Origin: JBBDNC01 sp040877875 | GTDB lineage: Bacteria > Bacteroidota > Rhodothermia > Balneolales > Balneolaceae | Direction: 5' to 3' | DNA: 8,579 nucleotides | Assembly: GCA_040877875.1 (NCBI GenBank) | Contig: JBBDNC010000008.1 | Span: 1-8,579 of the forward strand | Part shown: piece by piece, positions 1-6,272 of the stretch | How the letters are laid out: each line of letters opens with the position of its first letter | Numbering within the stretch: position 1 is the first letter of the stretch | Position numbers and translations under genes: made by a program | Notes under the pieces: model-generated | Databases searched by the model: none | What the model saw: only the letters and a program-made list of their open reading frames with translations | What the model was told of the DNA's origin: nothing

Positions 1-10
1 TGACAAACAG

Positions 11-27
11 AAAGCTGAAAAGCTTTT
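11..27 (-). terminator. weak stem-loop after the serine hydrolase gene
   Basis: Three nucleotides past the stop codon of the serine hydrolase there is a perfect 6-bp inverted repeat (AAAGCT at 11-16, AGCTTT at 21-26) with a 4-nt loop. On the minus strand it is followed by CTG and a short T-rich stretch (TTTGT), so it could end transcription. The stem is AT-rich and the T-run is poor and cut by the window edge, so this is only a weak candidate. Confidence 0.22.
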
Positions 28-29
28 AG

Positions 30-1688
30 CTACCAGTTCTCATTAATTCGTTCAAAATGTAAATTTCGTATCCGTTCCGTATCGATCTGAAAACCCGTAA
101 TTTCATCATCGGAGTTCCGGTTAAAATTGAAAGACATAAGCTTTCCGGTCAGTCTTCCCAGTTGGCTGTGATAGATCACTCTGAACCGATCATTTTCATT
201 ATCTGTGGGACTCAGGAGCATATACCCTTTTTTTCGGTATTCAACAACCAGATAACTATAATATGCAGAGACATTATAAACGGTTTCAAGTTCATTGCTG
301 AAAAATCTTCCACTGTAATCCTCCAGGAGATTCTCGTCAAATGAGGCTCTTTGCTGTGAATCGGATTCTTCCTGTTCGTTGTCGGTATCCGTAAAAAGAC
401 TGAGAATAGATTCGTAGAGGAAACGAAATAAAGTAATGAGCGGCATTTCTCCCTGTCCCGCTTCCTCTTGATTTTGTCTGGGTTCAGCAGGCCTGGGCGG
501 TACAGGATCCATTTCGTCGGCCAGGTAGAGGCGGGCCAAAAAATGTGCGGTTCCATCAGAGCTAAAATTACTTGAATTTCCCATTACCACAATACCAAAG
601 TTCTGGTCCGGATAGCGCAGAAAAAAACTCTGGAAGCCTGCATCGTCGCCCCCGTGATATATTTTTTCCAACCCCCGCTCTTTTGCATGAAAAAAAGCGT
701 AACCATAGGAGAGCGAATCCACGTTTGTCGTTCTACCCCTGCCGGTTTCCATTTTCTCGATAAGAGACAATCCCCCCAGTTCACCCGTATCAAAATTTTG
801 CAGCCACTTTGCCATATCTTCGGCTGTGGTATATAAACTAATGGCCCCGACATTAGCATAATTTCGAATACTTCGTTTATATCCACCTGATGCAAGCGGT
901 ATATAGGGGTAAGCCCGTCCATAGATAATCTGTTCGTGATTATCCATAAAGTGTGTGGAATTCATTTCGAGCGGCTCAAAAATGTTGACTCGGGTCCACT
1001 CCCTGAAGGTTTCTCCCGTAATCTTTCCGATAATTTCAGCCAGAAGAGTATAACCAGTATTAGAGTACATGAACCGGGTCCCCGGTTCGAAATTGAGATC
1101 TTCCTGGTTACTGATCATTCTTACAATATGGTTTTGAGTGATGACGTCGTCGAGCCGCCAACCGGCCAGGAATAAAAGTTCCCATTGGTCACGCAATCCG
1201 CTTGTATGATGGATCAGGTGCCTGATCGTAATGGTTTCACCGAAATCAGGTATATAATCAAGATAATCCCGGATATTGTCGTCCAGGGTTAGTTTTCCCT
1301 GATGCTCCAACAATAGGATTCCGAACGCAGTAAACTGTTTGGAGATGGACGCAACATGAAAAACGGATGAAGAGGTAACAGGGATGTCATATTCCAGGTT
1401 GGCCTTCCCATATCCTTTGGCAAGTAAAGTCTCTCCATTTTTTACGATTGCAACTGAGGCCCCGGGCTCGTCAGAGTTGATCCATCGGGTAAGAAGTGTA
1501 TCCGCTCGTTGAGAAACCGGGTCTAATTTCGGCTGATAGACCGCGCAACTATGTAATGAGAAAAGAGTCAAACAGAAAATACCAGCCATCAGAAGCTGAA
1601 ATCCTACGGATCGTACATTCAGATTTAATCTCCGGGTGATTTTCGATTTCATCTGAATATGGATGGTAAAAAGATTTTCCGAACTCAT
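30..1688 (-). CDS. lipoprotein serine hydrolase, beta-lactamase class C / PBP4* superfamily
   Basis: Probable periplasmic or membrane-anchored serine hydrolase of the S12/beta-lactamase-related superfamily (DD-peptidase, esterase or amidase type). The substrate cannot be read from sequence. Numbered from the ATG at 1688 (552 aa), the protein has a hydrophobic signal segment at about 28-43 and a lipobox Leu-His-Ser-Cys ending at Cys48, so it is probably a lipoprotein. The three catalytic motifs are present: SISK (Ser114, Lys117), YSN (Tyr208, Asn210) and HGG (His345), in place of the KTG of true class C enzymes. After the catalytic domain comes a proline- and glutamate-rich linker (about 392-450) containing a 16-residue hydrophobic/amphipathic stretch (417-432), then a beta-rich C-terminal domain (about 450-552) like the accessory domain common in these hydrolases. 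Possible starts are GTG 1703, ATG 1688 and ATG 1652; ATG 1688 is chosen because AGAAGGG lies 4 nt upstream. This is not evidence of antibiotic resistance. Confidence 0.9.
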   Translation of the reverse strand: MSSENLFTIHIQMKSKITRRLNLNVRSVGFQLLMAGIFCLTLFSLHSCAVYQPKLDPVSQRADTLLTRWINSDEPGASVAIVKNGETLLAKGYGKANLEYDIPVTSSSVFHVASISKQFTAFGILLLEHQGKLTLDDNIRDYLDYIPDFGETITIRHLIHHTSGLRDQWELLFLAGWRLDDVITQNHIVRMISNQEDLNFEPGTRFMYSNTGYTLLAEIIGKITGETFREWTRVNIFEPLEMNSTHFMDNHEQIIYGRAYPYIPLASGGYKRSIRNYANVGAISLYTTAEDMAKWLQNFDTGELGGLSLIEKMETGRGRTTNVDSLSYGYAFFHAKERGLEKIYHGGDDAGFQSFFLRYPDQNFGIVVMGNSSNFSSDGTAHFLARLYLADEMDPVPPRPAEPRQNQEEAGQGEMPLITLFRFLYESILSLFTDTDNEQEESDSQQRASFDENLLEDYSGRFFSNELETVYNVSAYYSYLVVEYRKKGYMLLSPTDNENDRFRVIYHSQLGRLTGKLMSFNFNRNSDDEITGFQIDTERIRNLHFERINENW

Positions 1689-1692
1689 ATTG

Positions 1693-1699
1693 CCCTTCT
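1693..1699 (-). promoter_or_regulatory. ribosome-binding site deciding the serine hydrolase start
   Basis: AGAAGGG on the minus strand ends 4 nt before the ATG at 1688. Neither the upstream GTG (1703) nor the downstream ATG (1652) has a comparable purine-rich element, so this site favours the middle start. Confidence 0.5.
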
Positions 1700-1896
1700 G
1701 CACTTTTCATACTGATATATACGTTCATATAACAAATATTTTTGGAAAAAGCCTTTACCTATTGAAGGATTACGGCGGCTTTATAAGCTGATATTGCTGC
1801 AGATGAGAAAGGCATAGAAAAATAACATTGCCCGGTGTTAAAAACTGAATGAATCCTGGCCGATTGGCAAACGGAAAATAAAGCAGACTTCGCTAC

Positions 1897-2673
1897 CTAC
1901 TCCAGTCCGAAGTTAAACCGGTCCCGGAGTTGCTGGACATAGATACCAATGTCATTACGCAATTCAAATAATCGGATGTGCAATTTTCTATAACTGGACG
2001 GATCCATATAGGGAGCTTTGCGTTGTGCCTGTAACAAATTCAGGGCATTATTGGCGCAATAAAGAGCTTTTTTGTTATATGCAATATTCCCGCCGAGGAA
2101 ATCCTGGTCAAAACCAAACGAATAGCCTCCGGCAAGTTTGGCACCAATCTTGAGAATATTACTTACAAAATCGTGATAGGTCTTATTGTGATCGTTCGGG
2201 GTAACCGATTCCGCCCATTTTAATACATCTACAGCGAATTTACGGGCATTATTATAGATCTCCAGTTTTTCAAGTGAACCATAATCCGAATAGATAAAAT
2301 CGTCACTCAGGCTTTTCCACTCTTCGCCGGAGTCAAATTCCTCGTCTTCCTCCTCATCAGGAAAAAGGAATTCTTCATCCTGCAGGAAGAAGTCGTCGTC
2401 TTCCCATTCTTCATCATCCTCATCCTCCCAATCATCTTCATCTTCAGGGAAGTATGCGTCATCCAGCAACAGTTCCTCTTCGATAAATGCATCTACTGCC
2501 TCGTCTTCATCAACGTTTTCCCGAAGCAGAGTAATCCATCGGGGTAAATTACCTTTGGGATCAGAAGTGATAAACTTTCTTAATTGAGCACTTCTGTTTT
2601 CAATTTCATTAAGATGAGCTTCCCACTGGTGTTCATTCCAATAAAGCTCATCATCAAAACCGTCAAAGCTCAT
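1897..2673 (-). CDS. highly acidic protein with C-terminal helical (four-helix-bundle-like) domain, function unknown
   Basis: I do not recognise this 258-aa protein as a named family. It has three parts. Residues 1-75 are a mixed charged region. Residues 77-119 are extremely acidic: 29 of 43 are Asp or Glu, broken only by aromatic, Leu and Pro residues. Residues about 130-255 are predicted helical. No signal peptide or membrane segment is visible, so it is probably cytoplasmic. The C-terminal part, with an Ile-x3-Gly-Ala-Lys-Leu-Ala-Gly-Gly-Tyr stretch (174-184), a phenylalanine at 192 and a long Ala/Leu-rich helix after it, resembles the layout of four-helix-bundle proteins of the 23S rRNA intervening-sequence/Avd type. 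That is inference from pattern only. No Shine-Dalgarno sequence is seen before the ATG. The acidic tract is coded by GA-rich codons, so the plus strand is a pyrimidine-rich tract at 2317-2445. It lies 168 bp after pnp and is probably transcribed separately. Confidence 0.75.
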   Translation of the reverse strand: MSFDGFDDELYWNEHQWEAHLNEIENRSAQLRKFITSDPKGNLPRWITLLRENVDEDEAVDAFIEEELLLDDAYFPEDEDDWEDEDDEEWEDDDFFLQDEEFLFPDEEEDEEFDSGEEWKSLSDDFIYSDYGSLEKLEIYNNARKFAVDVLKWAESVTPNDHNKTYHDFVSNILKIGAKLAGGYSFGFDQDFLGGNIAYNKKALYCANNALNLLQAQRKAPYMDPSSYRKLHIRLFELRNDIGIYVQQLRDRFNFGLE

Positions 2674-2841
2674 GAATGTGAAGGGCTAAATGGAGTTAAT
2701 ATTGTATAGATACATTAAAAACAATTCTTTTATAAAACTGCAACTGAAAATTACGAATTTCACAGTAATTATGAATATTTAATTTATCCCTAATAAAAAA
2801 TAATCAAAATGATGAATGATAAGTCTCAAAGCCCGTCTATT

Positions 2842-3678
2842 TTATAACTTTTCCAATACTCCGATAATGATCCGAGTCATTTTCGGTTCTGCCCAGGATG
2901 CGGCTTCCAGTACATCTTCCAGGATTACGGGTTCGAGAGCATCCGGGAAGCATTCATCTGTGATGGCTGATATTCCCAATACATCCATTCCCATATGAAC
3001 GGCAGCGATGACTTCGGGCACGGTACTCATTCCCACGGCATCAGCTCCCAGGAGCCGCAGGGTTCGGTATTCTGCCCGGGTCTCCAACATAGGGCCTTTT
3101 AATGCTACATAGACTCCCTGGTGCATCTTAAGATTCAGGTTAAGGGCTACGTTTTCAGCAATTTCCCGGAGCCGTTCCGTATAGGGATCGCTCATATCGG
3201 GGAAACGGGGCCCCAATTCCTCGTCATTGGGGCCGATCAGCGGGTTATCCCCTAAAAAGTTGATATGGTCATTGACCAGCATGATATCCCCGCGGCGGTA
3301 ATTCGTGTTTAATCCTCCGCTTGCATTGCTCACAAACAAGGTGTCCGCACCGTTTTCTTTCAATACCCGAACCGGAAATACAATTTCCTTCATTGAATAT
3401 CCTTCGTATCGGTGAAACCTGCCCTGCATGGCAACGATCTCTTTTCCCCCAAGTGTGCCGAACAGCAGTTTTCCCGCATGACTTTCTACTGTGGAAACCG
3501 GGAAGTGCGGAATCTTGTGATACGGGATTTCGGTAGTGATATCCATCTCATCCGCCAGTTGGCCGAGCCCGGTTCCGAGAATCAGCAAAAAACCGGGTCG
3601 CAAGTCGGTTTTGTCCTGGATGTAAGCCAGTGCTTCTTTTCGTTTTGTGCGTGAATTTTCGATAGGATCGTTTTGCAT
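2842..3678 (-). CDS. purine nucleoside phosphorylase (trimeric PNP-I/MTAP family)
   Basis: Cytoplasmic purine salvage enzyme: it splits purine (deoxy)ribonucleosides with phosphate into base and (deoxy)ribose-1-phosphate. At 278 aa it is the usual length for the trimeric family. Visible family motifs, with human PNP equivalents by hand alignment, are the phosphate loop GTGLG (35-39), ESHAGK (65-70), QGRFHRYEGY (85-94; Arg87, His89), SNASGG (117-122; Asn118 matches Asn115), GPMLET (195-200; Glu199 matches Glu201) and Met217 (matches Met219). The residue matching human Asn243, which helps select 6-oxopurines, is Asp241 here (ITDE, 239-242), and the loop that carries His257 in the human enzyme has no histidine. 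I believe Asp at this place is common in related bacteria. Preference for inosine/guanosine is likely, but some adenosine use cannot be excluded. Start ATG 3678 has no clear Shine-Dalgarno. After the stop, only a weak ATCA/TGAT hairpin followed by T-rich sequence (2792-2813) could act as a terminator. Confidence 0.93.
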   Translation of the reverse strand: MQNDPIENSRTKRKEALAYIQDKTDLRPGFLLILGTGLGQLADEMDITTEIPYHKIPHFPVSTVESHAGKLLFGTLGGKEIVAMQGRFHRYEGYSMKEIVFPVRVLKENGADTLFVSNASGGLNTNYRRGDIMLVNDHINFLGDNPLIGPNDEELGPRFPDMSDPYTERLREIAENVALNLNLKMHQGVYVALKGPMLETRAEYRTLRLLGADAVGMSTVPEVIAAVHMGMDVLGISAITDECFPDALEPVILEDVLEAASWAEPKMTRIIIGVLEKL

Positions 3679-3798
3679 AATAATCTGAACTCGAAAGTAT
3701 TTTTGCAGCTATTACTTTATCGGAATCATTTTTTTCTTTCTGATTGTTATAAAGAATATTTCCGCAAATCAGGGATTCCTCAAACTTTTTAAATTCCT

Positions 3799-3838
3799 GG
3801 AATACATTTCAGCGGTATTCCGTCAGCAGATGGCTGAC
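3799..3838 (-). other. two directly adjoining perfect hairpins in the divIVA-pnp gap
   Basis: The 293-bp gap 3679-3971 between divIVA and pnp contains two perfect inverted repeats with no base between them: GTCAGC/GCTGAC (3822-3827 and 3833-3838, 5-nt loop) and GGAATAC/GTATTCC (3799-3805 and 3815-3821, 9-nt loop). As minus-strand RNA they would stack end to end, about 120 nt upstream of the pnp start. No T-run follows, so this is not a standard terminator. It could be a structured leader of the pnp mRNA, a processing site or a protein-binding site. Its role is unknown. Confidence 0.35.
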
Positions 3839-3874
3839 CCGATTCAAGTGTTAGATAAACTTCTGAATGTAGTG

Positions 3875-3946
3875 ACCTGCCGTAGATCAAGCCCTATATA
3901 GGCTGTAAAATATGTACAAGTGTGCATCTTGCAGGTAAAAAACCTG
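3875..3946 (-). other. competing stem-loops downstream of divIVA
   Basis: Read on the minus strand there are three segments: CAGGT (3946-3942), ACCTGC (3936-3931) and GCAGGT (3880-3875). The middle one can pair with the first (5 bp, a loop of five T) or with the last (6 bp, enclosing an AGCC/GGCT hairpin at 3890-3904). The two pairings exclude each other, as in attenuators. It begins 26 nt after the divIVA stop codon. The stems are short, so this may be chance. Confidence 0.22.
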
Positions 3947-3971
3947 GGAAAATCTGTAAGCGAAAAGCAGG

Positions 3972-4592
3972 TTAGTCAATTTCATCAAGAATGTCATCCA
4001 GGTTTTCAGAACCCGGTGGCAATGAAGGATCCTCTATTTCGGCGGAAGGAGGATTTTTTTGGGCGGATGATTCAGGGTTTTGAATGCGGTCCGTAATCCG
4101 CTGATCCAGCTCTACTTCTTTTGGCAGATCAAAGAGTGAAGCTTCATCTTTTGAAAACTGTTGCAATGATTCCTGGGCGAGTTCAAGGTATGAGCGTATG
4201 CCGCCGATAATTTCATTCCGGCGGTCCAGCAAGCGAAGAATACTCTGACGGATTTGCTGACGTTGCTGATTGGCTTCCCGGACAATGCTGTCAGCTTCCG
4301 TTTCAGCCTTTTCCAGAATGTTTTTCGATTCTTTCTTAGCTCCGGACAACTTATGTTCTGCAGAATCTTTTGCGGTTTGGAGAGTTTCGTGCAAAGCTTC
4401 TTCCACCCGCTCGTAATGTTTTAATTTATCATTCTGTTTTTCTATCTGTTTTTCAAGTTCACGGATTTTACCGGTCAGGTGCTCCCACTCACTTGCCACA
4501 AGGTTCAGGAATGAGTGGACTTCAGCAGGATCGTAGCCCCTGATAGTTTTTTCGAAGGTTTGTTGTTTGATTTCAAGAGCTGTTAATTTCAT
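3972..4592 (-). CDS. DivIVA-domain coiled-coil protein
   Basis: A 206-aa cytoplasmic protein of the DivIVA family, which recognises curved or septal membrane and recruits division or cell-wall partners. The N-terminal domain (1-35) shows the family signature: a LTALEIKQQTF stretch, then RGYDPAEVHSFL (18-29), where Arg18-Gly19-Tyr20-Asp21 is the conserved turn. A long charged coiled coil follows (about 36-115) and a second helical segment (116-150). The last 55 residues are proline- and acid-rich and probably disordered, ending in an acidic tail LDDILDEID (198-206) that looks like a short docking motif. The length is normal for the family. No Shine-Dalgarno is seen before ATG 4592; a possible promoter lies at 4666-4694. 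Its neighbours upstream are the small membrane protein and the yggS gene, an association known from Gram-positive division clusters. The family is certain; a division role in this organism is inferred. Confidence 0.88.
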   Translation of the reverse strand: MKLTALEIKQQTFEKTIRGYDPAEVHSFLNLVASEWEHLTGKIRELEKQIEKQNDKLKHYERVEEALHETLQTAKDSAEHKLSGAKKESKNILEKAETEADSIVREANQQRQQIRQSILRLLDRRNEIIGGIRSYLELAQESLQQFSKDEASLFDLPKEVELDQRITDRIQNPESSAQKNPPSAEIEDPSLPPGSENLDDILDEID

Positions 4593-4665
4593 ATCTAAAA
4601 GAGACGTATTGATGAGTTGTAAAAGGCCGTGTGAAAATTAAACTCTAAATAGAAGCATTAATAAA

Positions 4666-4694
4666 TTTAAATTAAAACCCGGGTTAAGTATCAA
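4666..4694 (-). promoter_or_regulatory. possible sigma70-like promoter for divIVA
   Basis: On the minus strand TTGATA (4694-4689) is followed by a 17-nt spacer and TTTAAA (4671-4666), about 75 nt before the divIVA start. The spacer contains a perfect 10-bp palindrome, AACCCGGGTT (4676-4685), which could be an operator. The -35 box is good and the -10 box poor, and the sequence is AT-rich, so support is weak. Confidence 0.28.
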
Positions 4695-4698
4695 GCCC

Positions 4699-4781
4699 AC
4701 AATCCTGAGGTTTTTTATCAAAACGATTTGCACCGGACACCGATGGGTGGAGTGTTTCCCTTTCCGCTATCAGAGGATTGT
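4699..4781 (-). other. long-range inverted repeat between the small membrane protein gene and divIVA
   Basis: Perfect 8-bp arms ACAATCCT (4699-4706) and AGGATTGT (4774-4781) enclose 67 nt. The arms extend by two more pairs if a 2-nt bulge is allowed. On the minus strand the structure starts 19 nt after the stop codon of the upstream gene. There is no T-run after it, so it is not a standard terminator. It may be a structured 3' end or leader. Confidence 0.25.
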
Positions 4782-4800
4782 ACTCCTTTTTCCCAAAACC

Positions 4801-5130
4801 CTATTCTTTGAGCATATTTTTCAGATTTTGGCCGGATGAAGAGTCACTATCCTGTTTTTCGGAGTCGATGTTGATCGTTTTCTCGTTGCGTTCAGATTTT
4901 TTTTCTTCAACTTTTCTTTGACTGGATTGCTGCGATTCCAGTTTCGAAAGACGGTGGTCGGTTTTCTCCTTAAATTCACGTAAGGCTTCCAGAAAATTCT
5001 CATCGTTGGTAATCGATCCATTGTTTCGATTCCTTACCCATGCCTTGATTATGCCTCCGACAATTCCCAGGGTTACAATTGTAACGACGCTTCCAAATAC
5101 AATAGCTACGATATATACTTCTTCACCCAT
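4801..5130 (-). CDS. small single-pass membrane protein with short coiled coil (PspB-like layout)
   Basis: This 109-aa protein has a short N-terminus (MGEE), one hydrophobic helix at about 6-31 rich in Val, Ile and Gly, a basic stop-transfer patch (Trp31, Arg33, Arg35), a short amphipathic/coiled-coil stretch at 45-68 and a polar, charged, probably disordered tail (69-109). The order of membrane helix then coiled coil matches phage-shock protein B, but E. coli PspB is shorter (74 aa) and I see no clear sequence identity, so the link is a guess. An N-out/C-in orientation fits the basic patch after the helix. Start ATG 5130 is well supported: GGGAG (5143-5139) lies 8 nt upstream, one of the clearest ribosome-binding sites in the window. 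It sits between yggS and divIVA, the position held by sepF and ylmG in Gram-positive clusters, which hints at an envelope or division role. Confidence 0.75.
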   Translation of the reverse strand: MGEEVYIVAIVFGSVVTIVTLGIVGGIIKAWVRNRNNGSITNDENFLEALREFKEKTDHRLSKLESQQSSQRKVEEKKSERNEKTINIDSEKQDSDSSSGQNLKNMLKE

Positions 5131-5253
5131 TTAATATTCTCCCGGTGTCTTAAACAGTTATTTGTTGTGAGGGCTCTTTGCATGGCCTTCTAATAATGAT
5201 ACCATTGAAATGTAATAAATTCACAATGAGTTTCATCATATTGGTTACGAAAG

Positions 5254-5958
5254 TTAATGATCATAGTTGCGTTTCCCGAAGATTGCCGTACCGATTCGAA
5301 CCATTGTGGATCCTTCCTCGATAGCCACTTCAAAGTCATGAGTCATTCCCATGGACAGATGTTTCAGGTTTACGGATCCGCTATTAAATGACTGGTGTTC
5401 CTCGTACGCCTCTTTCAGCAGTTTGAATTCATCCCGGACATCTTCCGGATCCGCCGCGTAGGTTGCCATCCCCATGAGTCCGGAAACGCGGACATGCTTC
5501 AGGGATTGGGCATATTCAAGGATTTGAGGAAGCTTTGAAGGAGAGCATCCCTGTTTTTGCTCCTCCTTGCTGATATTAATCTGGATGAGTGTGTGAATCA
5601 CCCGATCTATACGGGAGGCTCGTTTTTCAATCTCTTTAAGATACTTCTTTTTGTAGATGGACTGAATCCAGTTTACCCGTTCAACCATGTATTTGATTTT
5701 GTTGGTCTGCATGGGGCCGACAAAATGCCACTGGAGCGGTTCAATGTCGATCTGATCCATTTTGTCTTGCAATTCTCTGGCCCGGTTTTCACCAAAATGG
5801 ACCTGTCCGCATTCATAAGCGGTAGTGATGGCCTGAACAGGCTTGGTTTTGCTTACGGCAACCAGCATGATATCTTCCGGATTGCGATGGTTCTTCTTGC
5901 AGGTTTGTTGAATTCGCTGATGAACGGTTTCCAGATTTTTACAAATAGGTTCACTCAT
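5254..5958 (-). CDS. yggS: YggS/PLPBP family pyridoxal-phosphate homeostasis protein
   Basis: Cytoplasmic PLP-binding protein that helps keep vitamin B6 and amino/keto-acid pools in balance; the family has no known enzymatic reaction. At 234 aa it has the full family length, a single alanine-racemase-like barrel. Visible motifs are AVSKTKP with the PLP-binding Lys37, FGENR (55-59), WHFVGPMQTNK (77-87), SGLMGM (159-164), LSMGMTHDF (201-209), and VRIGTAIFG (220-228), which holds the phosphate. The family more often has WHFIG-x-LQ-x-NK and MGMS-D, so Met83 and Thr206-His207 are mild variants. The ATG at 5958 has no clear Shine-Dalgarno. It is the first gene of the minus-strand block and diverges from the Nif3-family gene. 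The small membrane protein gene follows after 123 bp and divIVA after that, as in Gram-positive ylmE-divIVA clusters. Confidence 0.95.
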   Translation of the reverse strand: MSEPICKNLETVHQRIQQTCKKNHRNPEDIMLVAVSKTKPVQAITTAYECGQVHFGENRARELQDKMDQIDIEPLQWHFVGPMQTNKIKYMVERVNWIQSIYKKKYLKEIEKRASRIDRVIHTLIQINISKEEQKQGCSPSKLPQILEYAQSLKHVRVSGLMGMATYAADPEDVRDEFKLLKEAYEEHQSFNSGSVNLKHLSMGMTHDFEVAIEEGSTMVRIGTAIFGKRNYDH

Positions 5959-6125
5959 TACGTTTTTTTGTAAATGATCGGGTCTGATTTAAAAACTCGG
6001 TATGTGTCTGGGTAAAACTGCCCGTCCGACTCAAACGAGTATAAAATCTGCGTCAAACCTGCAGTTCCTCATGACAATCTTCCAAGGCCGGCAGACTCAT
6101 AGCAAGTTTATCACGGAAAATACGC

Positions 6126-6156
6126 TTTTGTAAGAGGGAAATAAATCGTATTTTTG
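6126..6156 (+). promoter_or_regulatory. Bacteroidota-type promoter for the Nif3-family operon
   Basis: TTTTG (6126-6130) and TATTTTTG (6149-6156) match the -33 TTTG and -7 TAnnTTTG elements of the major Bacteroidota sigma factor, separated by 18 nt, slightly less than the usual 19-21. Transcription would start near 6163, giving a leader of about 110 nt before the TTG start. I found no other full TAnnTTTG match in the intergenic regions I checked. Confidence 0.48.
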
Positions 6157-6254
6157 GAATCTGTGAAAAAACCCAAGATACATTCGATGCAATTCAGATA
6201 TGGTGGAATAGAACCAAAGGTTCCGCTGCCGAAAATCAGGCAAACGAAAATGGC

Positions 6255-6260
6255 GGGAGG
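6255..6260 (+). promoter_or_regulatory. ribosome-binding site for the TTG-started Nif3 gene
   Basis: GGGAGG lies 12 nt before the TTG at 6273, a rather long spacing; a second weaker GAGG (6266-6269) is only 3 nt away. The strong site lies inside a five-codon ORF (ATG 6250 to TGA 6265-6267), so translation of the mini-ORF could affect initiation at 6273. Confidence 0.4.
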
Positions 6261-6272
6261 TACCTGAGGCAC

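Larger units (their letters stand above)
5959..6272. other. divergent intergenic region between yggS and the Nif3-family gene
   Basis: This 314-bp region must hold the start signals for both flanking genes. On the plus strand it contains a Bacteroidota-type promoter (6126-6156) and a purine-rich ribosome-binding site (6255-6260). For yggS on the minus strand I found no convincing promoter. A small ACTC/GAGT hairpin (6029-6040) and the palindrome AGGTACCT (6258-6265) are the only repeats noted. The Nif3 reading frame stays open upstream to 6075, but it has no ATG, GTG or TTG start that looks better than 6273. Confidence 0.6.

Noticed and set aside
30..1688. Antibiotic-resistance beta-lactamase
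   Set aside because: The third motif is HGG, not KTG, and the accessory domain and lipobox fit the broad PBP4*/esterase-like group, so resistance cannot be claimed.
3845..3928. 27-codon minus-strand ORF (starting MHTC) in the divIVA-pnp gap
   Set aside because: Too short, no ribosome-binding site and no recognisable motif.
3679..3971. Possible known ncRNA (SRP RNA, 6S, tmRNA or purine riboswitch) between divIVA and pnp
   Set aside because: I looked for the conserved cores of these RNAs and did not find them; only short inverted repeats are present.
5557..5973. 138-codon plus-strand ORF opposite yggS
   Set aside because: It is an antisense shadow; the yggS motifs on the minus strand are complete.
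6075..6272. Upstream extension of the Nif3-family reading frame (open for 66 codons)
   Set aside because: The extension has no good start codon, relatives begin close to the TTG at 6273, and the candidate promoter lies inside it.
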